The notes beneath the pieces are model-generated. The model worked only from the letters and a program-made list of their open reading frames with translations. It was not told the origin of the DNA and did not search any database. From Microbacterium sp. (GTDB taxonomy: Bacteria; Actinomycetota; Actinomycetes; Actinomycetales; Microbacteriaceae), in NCBI GenBank assembly GCA_002703245.1, contig NZTV01000025.1:1-37976 (forward strand): DNA of 37,976 bases. Reading direction: 5' to 3'. Below are positions 32,962-37,976 of this stretch, in pieces. The translations under genes and the position numbers were made by a program. The stretch's first letter is position 1, and each line of letters begins with the position of its first letter.

Positions 32962-34028
32962 GCCGGCACCTCCGTCACGGCCGAACCCGCCCGGACGGCG
33001 GTCTCATCCAGCCAGCGGGTGAGGGCGCGCAGCGCTTCGGGCAGCCCCAGCGGGGTGTCGTTGCCGTCCCCGCGGGCGTAGACCGCGCGCACGGCACCGG
33101 GGGAGCCGCCGCGGCCTTCGCGCGTCAGTCGTTCCGCGAGCTCCGTGCGGGCACGGTCGAGGTCGTCCTGGGTGGGCATGATCGCGATGTCGGGGGCGTC
33201 GAGGTCGCCGACACCGATGAGGGGGAGTTCCCGGTCGTCGTGTCCGCGACGGGACCTGGCGAGGCCGTCGAGGTCGCGCTGGGCGCTTCCGGCGAGGAAG
33301 CTGCGGTGCGTGAGGCCGGGGGACAGCCACGCGCCGATCCCGGCGTAGGCGTCGCCCACCCGCCGGAAGGTCTGCGCGATGACCTCGGCCATCCGGTTGT
33401 GCATGAGGACGTACGCCTCACGCTCGCCGGGCCCCCACTTCCAGCCTCCGCTCGCGGCGGGGGTCGCGGTGAAGCCGGGGTGCTCCGGCGAGACCGACGT
33501 GCCGCGCGCCTCGAACAGGCCTGGGTCGTCGTAGGAGGTCGCGGGGCTCTGTCGCCCGTGCCAGCGGTACACCAGCGGATAGGGCACGACGCCGAGCGGT
33601 TCGGAGATGACGAAACGGTCCAGGACGATCCCGTCCCGCTCCCACGCGGAGACATCCAGTACGGCGGGGTCTTCGCCCTCGTCGAGCAGCGCGAGCAGCT
33701 CGCTCGGGGTCTCGACCCCTCCGCTCGGTCGCCACCCGGCGGCCAGCAGGGCGGCGTTGATGGCGCGATGCTCGCGGCTGACCGGGTAGGGCTTGTACTT
33801 GCAGCACGGCACGAGCAGGGCCACGCGGGGCCGCCCGTCGGATGCCGGCTCCCAGCGCTCGGTGATGAAGGTGATCCACTCCGCGATCAGCGGGTGCGAC
33901 AGGGAGTCGACGTTCTCCTGCGGGGAGTACAGGCACAGCGAGGGGTCGAGCACGAACGGTGCCCGGATCTTGCGCTGCGACGCCGGGAATCGGGCGGTAC
34001 GCGACAACGCGGACGTGTCTGCGGTCAT
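32958..34028 (-). CDS. Protein with archaeosine-synthase (ArcS)-type PC-x3-KPY-x2-S-x2-H signature, unknown function
   Basis: 356 residues, soluble, no signal peptide. Residues 74-87 read PCCKYKPYPVSREH, an exact fit to the ArcS motif PC-x3-KPY-x2-S-x2-H. A second family-like segment is FVISEPLGVVPYPLVYRW (139-156). In archaea ArcS carries this domain (DUF5591, as I recall) and adds lysine to the nitrile of preQ0 in tRNA. Here the TGT-like and PUA domains are absent and the gene sits between an amidohydrolase and an aldehyde dehydrogenase with ATGA overlaps on both sides, so a small-molecule substrate is more likely. Possibilities include an amidinotransferase or nitrile/amidine-acting enzyme. 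AAGGAG precedes the ATG. The motif is seen; function is inference. Confidence 0.65.
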   Translation of the reverse strand: MTADTSALSRTARFPASQRKIRAPFVLDPSLCLYSPQENVDSLSHPLIAEWITFITERWEPASDGRPRVALLVPCCKYKPYPVSREHRAINAALLAAGWRPSGGVETPSELLALLDEGEDPAVLDVSAWERDGIVLDRFVISEPLGVVPYPLVYRWHGRQSPATSYDDPGLFEARGTSVSPEHPGFTATPAASGGWKWGPGEREAYVLMHNRMAEVIAQTFRRVGDAYAGIGAWLSPGLTHRSFLAGSAQRDLDGLARSRRGHDDRELPLIGVGDLDAPDIAIMPTQDDLDRARTELAERLTREGRGGSPGAVRAVYARGDGNDTPLGLPEALRALTRWLDETAVRAGSAVTEVPA

Positions 34029-35413
34029 GAACGTGCTCCTTCGGCCGTGGCGGCCAGATCGGACAGGTGGGGCAGGCCCGCGGCGGTCACCAGCTGCGCC
34101 GCCAACGGACGCGAACGGGCGACGACCTCGGCGGCGTCCACACGGGTGAGGACGCCGTCACGGACACTGCACTCGCCGTTGACCCAGACCGACGAGATGT
34201 CGCGGGCGCCGGCGGCGAAGACCACCGCTTGGTAGGGGTCGTGGATGTTCGCCAGCGCGAGGCAGTCCCCGTCGAACTGCACGAGGTCGGCGGCCTTGCC
34301 CGGCTCGAGCGAACCGATGGTCTGCTCCATCCGCAGGGCGCGGGCCCCACCGATCGTCGCCATCTCGAACGTGTCGACAGCGCTCAGCGCGGTCGCCTGC
34401 TGGTGGTGGACCCGCGCCAGGAGGGCGGTCGATTTGATCGCCTGCATCATGTCCTGGCTGTCGTTCGAGGCGGGACCGTCGACGCCGATGCCCACATCGA
34501 TGCCCATGCGCCGCAACTCGGTCACCGGTGCCACGCCCGAGGCGAGGATCATGTTCGACACCGGGTTGTGCGCGACGCCCACCCGGTGTCGGGCGAGGAT
34601 GTCGCGGTCCTGCGGGTCGAGCCACACGCAGTGTGCGGCGAGGGTCGGGGCGCGGAAGAGCCCCTCGCGTTCGCAGTGCGCCACCGCGGTCACGCCGGTG
34701 CGCTGCACGGTGGCGGTGACCTCTTCGCGCACCTCCTGCAGGTGGATGTGGACCCCGTGTCCGCCGCCGGTGGCGTAGTCGACCGAGCGCGCGAACATCT
34801 CGTCGCTCTGCCCGCCGACGGCTCCGATCCCGACCCGGAAGGTCGAGAGCCGGCTGGAGCGGGCGGCTTCGAGGAGGGCGTCGTGCTCGTCGAACTCGGC
34901 CTGCACCCCCTGCGTCGACCCGACGTCTCCGGCGCCGAAGGACACCACTCCGCGCAGGTTCAGCTCGTCGAGGGCGTCCACGACGCCCGGCGTGACGGGG
35001 GCGCCGGGTCGCGGATCCGCGACGAACATGTCGTTCGCGGTCGTGATCCCGCTCATCAGCATCTGCGCCCCCGCCAGGAGCGTGCCCACGTAGGCCTTCT
35101 CCCGGTCGAGGAAGGGCGAGACGGGTCGGATGAGCGCGTGGATCCACTCCCACAGCGTCAGATGAGACGCGATGCCGGTGATCAGCCCCTCGGAGAAGTG
35201 CCCGTGGGTGTTGACGAACCCCGGGGTGACGATGTCGTCCGGTCCGCCGTGGACGGGGATGTCGGGGTGGGCGGAGCGCAGCGCGTCGTAAGTGTCGACG
35301 GCGGCGATGCGTCCGTCGACGATGTGCACCGCACCGTGACGGATCATCGCGGGGGTCTGCTCGGAGCTCGAGGCGGTGAGCACGTATCCGCCGCGGACGA
35401 GGACGGCGGTCAT
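34025..35413 (-). CDS. Amidohydrolase family protein (TRZ/ATZ-like), paralogue 2 of operon D
   Basis: 462 residues. NTHGHFSEG supplies H70 and H72, followed by HIHLQE (in place of HxHLAE), AHCVW and GVDGPASNDSQDM. The Ala-to-Gln change next to the catalytic Glu and GVDG instead of GTDG set it apart from its paralogue at 28901-30280, suggesting a different but related substrate. ATG (35413) overlaps the nitrilase-like stop (ATGA), and its own stop overlaps the ArcS-motif start. A long upstream frame reaching 36808 is a GC artefact. Deamination or ring hydrolysis of an imported N-compound is inferred. Confidence 0.87.
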   Translation of the reverse strand: MTAVLVRGGYVLTASSSEQTPAMIRHGAVHIVDGRIAAVDTYDALRSAHPDIPVHGGPDDIVTPGFVNTHGHFSEGLITGIASHLTLWEWIHALIRPVSPFLDREKAYVGTLLAGAQMLMSGITTANDMFVADPRPGAPVTPGVVDALDELNLRGVVSFGAGDVGSTQGVQAEFDEHDALLEAARSSRLSTFRVGIGAVGGQSDEMFARSVDYATGGGHGVHIHLQEVREEVTATVQRTGVTAVAHCEREGLFRAPTLAAHCVWLDPQDRDILARHRVGVAHNPVSNMILASGVAPVTELRRMGIDVGIGVDGPASNDSQDMMQAIKSTALLARVHHQQATALSAVDTFEMATIGGARALRMEQTIGSLEPGKAADLVQFDGDCLALANIHDPYQAVVFAAGARDISSVWVNGECSVRDGVLTRVDAAEVVARSRPLAAQLVTAAGLPHLSDLAATAEGARS

Positions 35414-36267
35414 CGGTTCCCCTCGTAGTCGAACTCGTCGCCGCGCACATGGGTGAGTTCGGCGTAGAGCTCGGGGCGTCGGGCGCGCAGCAGTCCCGGG
35501 ATCGAATCGAAGGGTTTGGGTTCTGCCAGCGAATCGTCGGTATCGCGCAGCCATCGCGCGCGGGCGAGGTCGAGGCGGGCGATGGCGAGTTCGGCGCGTC
35601 CGGCCTCGACGAGCACGTGTTCCGGGCCCGCGACCAGCGCCGCGCCCTGCTCGTCGCCGTACAGGTTGTTCGTCAGCGCGAGGTGGCAGAGGTTCTCGAT
35701 CGCCCGGGCGCGGGCGATGACCTGCCAGTTCTTCGTGAGGGCCGTGAAGTGCCCGCCCGCGGGCGAGAGGATGATTTCCGCCCCGCGCAGGGCCAGCACG
35801 CGCGTGGTCTCCGGGATCCACAGTTCGGAGCACACGGCGATGCCCATCGGGATGCCGTCCAGTTCGAAGGACCCGAGCTCTCGACCCGGTGCGACGAATC
35901 CACCGGTGTCGGCGCTGGGGACGGTCGCGGGGTGGGTGCGCTCGTAGCGCAGCACCGTGCGCCCGCCACGGTCGAGGACGTAGACGACCAGGCGCCACAG
36001 GCCGTCCTCGCACGCCTCCATGCGGCTCCACACGACGTTGATCGCCCCCTCGCGGGCGGCGGCGGCCAGCGGACCGGCGGCGTCGTAGTCCTGCCCCTCG
36101 CGGAACGGACCGGGGCTGTGCTCCGGGAAGAGCACGAGGTCGCTTCCCCGCGCCGCCGCCTCGGCGACCAGGTCCACGGCGTGCGCGACGTTCGCGGAGT
36201 GGTCGGGCTCGGTGCGCACACGCGGCTGTGCCACGGCGAGCGTGTAGCTGTCTGCGGTGTCCGTCAC
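35410..36267 (-). CDS. Carbon-nitrogen hydrolase (nitrilase superfamily) with Arg at the catalytic Lys position
   Basis: 285 residues, first gene of operon D. The Glu and Cys of the E-K-C triad are present: E49 (LFPEHSPGP) and C146 (GIAVCSELWIPE). The lysine normally found in a YxKxHL motif is replaced by arginine, R110 in RYERTHP. This may impair amidase or nitrilase chemistry or mark a changed reaction. The start is GTG (36265-36267) with AGAGGAG upstream; the extension to 36306 has no ribosome site. It overlaps the amidohydrolase start. It could hydrolyse an amide or carbamoyl group, or be a binding or regulatory variant. Confidence 0.82.
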   Translation of the reverse strand: MTDTADSYTLAVAQPRVRTEPDHSANVAHAVDLVAEAAARGSDLVLFPEHSPGPFREGQDYDAAGPLAAAAREGAINVVWSRMEACEDGLWRLVVYVLDRGGRTVLRYERTHPATVPSADTGGFVAPGRELGSFELDGIPMGIAVCSELWIPETTRVLALRGAEIILSPAGGHFTALTKNWQVIARARAIENLCHLALTNNLYGDEQGAALVAGPEHVLVEAGRAELAIARLDLARARWLRDTDDSLAEPKPFDSIPGLLRARRPELYAELTHVRGDEFDYEGNR

Positions 36268-36686
36268 GGTCGGCTCCTCTCGCGCCGGGCTGCACCCGTG
36301 CGTCACTGTCTCCTGTACCCGGCACCCGAAACGCTAGCCCGCAGATCGGCGCGGAAACGGCTCGGGAAGCAGGCTGGAACGCGCTTTTTACAGGGTGGTT
36401 ACAGGTGACCCCACGCGGACCAATCGCCGTTACAGAGCGCGGCACAGAGAGACAGACGAGACGGGCGTCGGCCCGCCGGTCACCGATCTGTGTCTGTGTG
36501 ACCCGCTCCGTAACAGGAATCGGCACGGATTCGCCGCCTTCGTAAAAACGCGGTAAAAGCCTCCCTCTCCGCAAGGGTCCGGACCGGCCCGCGGTGCCAC
36601 TCTCGGGGATACACACAGCCGGATCGTCTGCCCCGCAGCACCCGAGGACCACCCGGGCACGACGCCGCATCGATGAAAGGGCAACC
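36268..36686. promoter_or_regulatory. Divergent intergenic region between operon D and the BMP transporter operon
   Basis: This 419-base stretch is less GC-rich than its surroundings and has no convincing gene. It must carry two divergent promoters. It holds TTACAG repeats at 36388-36393, 36399-36404 and 36430-36435, a related TAACAG at 36511-36516, and a paired gtaaaaacgcggtaaaag (36542-36559). The imperfect dyad GGTTAC-AG-GTGACC (36397-36410) overlaps the second repeat. No clear -35/-10 pair was found on either strand. The GntR regulator at 25383-26306 could bind here. Confidence 0.55.
36388..36435 (+). repeat. TTACAG direct repeats, candidate regulator sites
   Basis: Three exact TTACAG hexamers start at 36388, 36399 and 36430, spaced by 11 and 31 bases, close to one and three helical turns. 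They would therefore lie on one face of the DNA. The flanks are variable except for a following G or A. A fourth, TAACAG, lies at 36511. Hexamers do occur by chance, so phasing is the main support. Confidence 0.4.
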
Positions 36687-37733
36687 ATGAGAAGACGCAC
36701 TCTGACCGCGGCACTCGGCCTCGCCGCCGCCGCCGCACTCGTCCTCACCGCGTGTGCGGGAGAGAGCACCGAGACCACCGACGACACCGCTGCGGAGCCG
36801 GAATTCACCGTCGGCGTCGCCTACGACCTCGGCGGGCGCGGGGACGGCGGGTTCAACGATCTGGCCTGGGACGGCGCCACCGAGGCCGCCGAGGCCGCCG
36901 GCGGCGAGGTGATCGAGTCGACGGCGCGCGCGGAGGACACCGACGCGGACCGCGTCGCGCGTCTCGACCTCATGGCCCAGGGCGGCGCCGACCCGATCAT
37001 CGCCGTCGGCTACCTGTACGCCACGGCGCTGACGGAGGTGGCACAGAAGTACCCCGACACGTCGTTCGCGATCGTCGACGACGACACGGTCGATCAGCCC
37101 AACGTGACCTCGCTGATGTTCGCCGCCAACGAGGGGTCGTTCCTCGCCGGTGTGGCCGCGGCGATGGAGTCCACCACGGGCAAGGTCGGTTTCATCGGCG
37201 GCGTGAACATCCCGCTGATCAACGAGTTCCAGGCCGGATTCGACGCGGGCGCGCTCGCCGCCGACCCCGACATCGAACTGTCTGCCAGCTACCTCACCGA
37301 GCCGCCGGACTTCAACGGGTTCAACGACCCGCAGCGTGGGGCCGAAGCCGCCAACGGCATGTACGACTCGGGTGTCGATGTGATCTTCGCCGCCGCCGGC
37401 GGTTCGGGACTGGGTGTCTTCGAATCCGCCGACGCCGCCGGAACCTGGGCGATCGGGGTCGACAGCGACCAGTACACCACCACGGACGAGCCGCTCAACG
37501 AGGTCATCCTCACCTCGATGCTCAAGCGTGTCGATGTCGGCGTCTCCTCCTTCATCGACAGCGTGCTCGACGGCACCGTGACCGCCGGTACGACCGTGTA
37601 CGACCTCTCCTCGGACGGTGTCGGCTACTCCACCTCGGGTGACTTCCTGTCTCCGGAGACGATCGAGACGATCGACGAGTTCGCCGCGCAGATCACCTCC
37701 GGCGAGATCGTCGTCCCGGCCACCCTCGACTGA
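36687..37733 (+). CDS. BMP family ABC transporter substrate-binding lipoprotein
   Basis: 348 residues. The start at ATG 36687 gives MRRR, a hydrophobic run and the lipobox LTAC with C23; GAAAGGG precedes it. An in-frame upstream start at 36594 would block the signal and is rejected. The mature protein shows VGVAYDLGGRGDGGFNDLAW, MFAANEGSFLAGVAA and IGVDSDQY, all hallmarks of the Bmp/Med/PnrA family. Members bind purine nucleosides, riboflavin and other ligands. It is followed after 21 bases by an ABC ATPase gene, so it begins an importer operon divergent from operon D, probably feeding it. Confidence 0.9.
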   Translation: MRRRTLTAALGLAAAAALVLTACAGESTETTDDTAAEPEFTVGVAYDLGGRGDGGFNDLAWDGATEAAEAAGGEVIESTARAEDTDADRVARLDLMAQGGADPIIAVGYLYATALTEVAQKYPDTSFAIVDDDTVDQPNVTSLMFAANEGSFLAGVAAAMESTTGKVGFIGGVNIPLINEFQAGFDAGALAADPDIELSASYLTEPPDFNGFNDPQRGAEAANGMYDSGVDVIFAAAGGSGLGVFESADAAGTWAIGVDSDQYTTTDEPLNEVILTSMLKRVDVGVSSFIDSVLDGTVTAGTTVYDLSSDGVGYSTSGDFLSPETIETIDEFAAQITSGEIVVPATLD

Positions 37734-37754
37734 GCGATCGGGAGCACCGCCATC

Positions 37755-37976
37755 ATGGATCGACCCGCCGTCGAACTCACCGGGATCACGAAGACCTACC
37801 CGGGGGTCATCGCCAACGCCGATGTCAGCATCACGGTCGCGGCGCAGACGGTGCACGCGATCGTCGGAGAGAACGGCGCGGGCAAGTCGACCCTGATGAA
37901 GGTGCTCTACGGGGCCACCCGCCCCGACAGCGGCTCGATGCGCGTGGCGGGTGAGCCGACCTCGTTCGGCTCACCC
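37755..37976 (+). CDS. ABC transporter ATP-binding protein (sugar/nucleoside type), partial
   Basis: The first 74 residues of an ATPase. [20 protein letters not shown] is the usual start of RbsA/YufO-type double ATPases, and Walker [10 protein letters not shown] lies at 38-46. The gene runs off the right edge, so signature and Walker B motifs are not seen. It is the ATPase of the importer whose binding protein is just upstream; permease genes are expected further right. Confidence 0.88.
   Translation, partial: MDRPAVELTGITKTYPGVIANADVSITVAAQTVHAIVGENGAGKSTLMKVLYGATRPDSGSMRVAGEPTSFGSP

Noticed and set aside
30130..33081. Very long plus-strand open frame (over 980 codons) opposite operon D genes
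   Set aside because: It is antisense to three well-supported genes, has no recognisable domain and low-complexity Gly/Arg/Asp/His-rich translation typical of high-GC shadow frames.
36480..37856. Minus-strand frame of about 458 codons under the BMP lipoprotein gene
   Set aside because: The plus-strand BMP protein has signal peptide, lipobox, ribosome site and family motifs; the antisense frame has none.
1..37976. Mobile element, phage or CRISPR content
   Set aside because: No transposase, integrase, phage structural gene, regularly spaced repeat array or tRNA was found; base composition is uniform apart from short promoter gaps.

Overview
The window is very GC-rich, densely packed DNA, almost all of it read from the minus strand. 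Codon use, many GTG starts, ATGA/GTGA start-stop overlaps, Gram-positive-type lipoprotein signals and the gene families point to a high-GC actinobacterium. A Microbacteriaceae-like genus such as Microbacterium is my guess, but no marker gene is present to prove it. There are no rRNA or tRNA genes, transposases, phage genes or CRISPR arrays.

Layout, left to right. (0) 1-630: the N-terminal part of a chromate-transporter family protein, cut by the window edge. (A) 7858 to 878, minus: a branched-chain-amino-acid-type ABC importer (LivH, LivM, lipoprotein, LivG, LivF), then a Gfo/Idh/MocA dehydrogenase and a TIM-barrel isomerase. (C) 13317 to 7969, minus: FAD-linked oxidase, D-tagatose-3-epimerase-like enzyme, Tm-1-like/UPF0261 protein, creatininase-family hydrolase, FCD/GntR regulator. 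(B) 24249 to 13541, minus: nine overlapping genes, namely HpaB-type flavin hydroxylase, FCD regulator, amidase, PuuE-like deacetylase, amidase, MmgE/PrpD, flavoprotein monooxygenase-like, PuuE-like allantoinase and amidohydrolase. (D) 36267 to 24394, minus: ten close-set genes, namely nitrilase-superfamily protein, amidohydrolase, a protein carrying the archaeosine-synthase (ArcS) signature, aldehyde dehydrogenase, class III aminotransferase, second amidohydrolase, FAD oxidoreductase, methyltransferase, GntR regulator and a 4,5-dihydroxyphthalate-decarboxylase-like protein. (E) 36687 rightwards, plus: a BMP-family lipoprotein and the start of its ABC ATPase, divergent from D.

Together these look like adjacent catabolic operons. 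Nine proteins belong to families that hydrolyse C-N bonds. They sit with hydroxylases, oxidases, an aminotransferase and an aldehyde dehydrogenase, and with two importers. This suggests uptake and stepwise ring opening of nitrogen-containing small molecules (amide, imide, ureide or N-heterocycle). The substrates cannot be named from sequence. A purine- or deazapurine-like substrate for D is a speculation based on the BMP transporter, the deaminase-type amidohydrolases and the ArcS motif.

Regulation is partly readable. Operons A and C share a 13-bp motif near their starts, and C ends with an FCD regulator gene. Operon B has two palindromes of the FCD type upstream and encodes its own FCD regulator. 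Two 68-bp elements with the same terminal inverted repeats lie just beyond the 3' ends of A and B. The most unusual gene is the ArcS-motif protein at 32958-34028, embedded in what is otherwise a small-molecule degradation operon.
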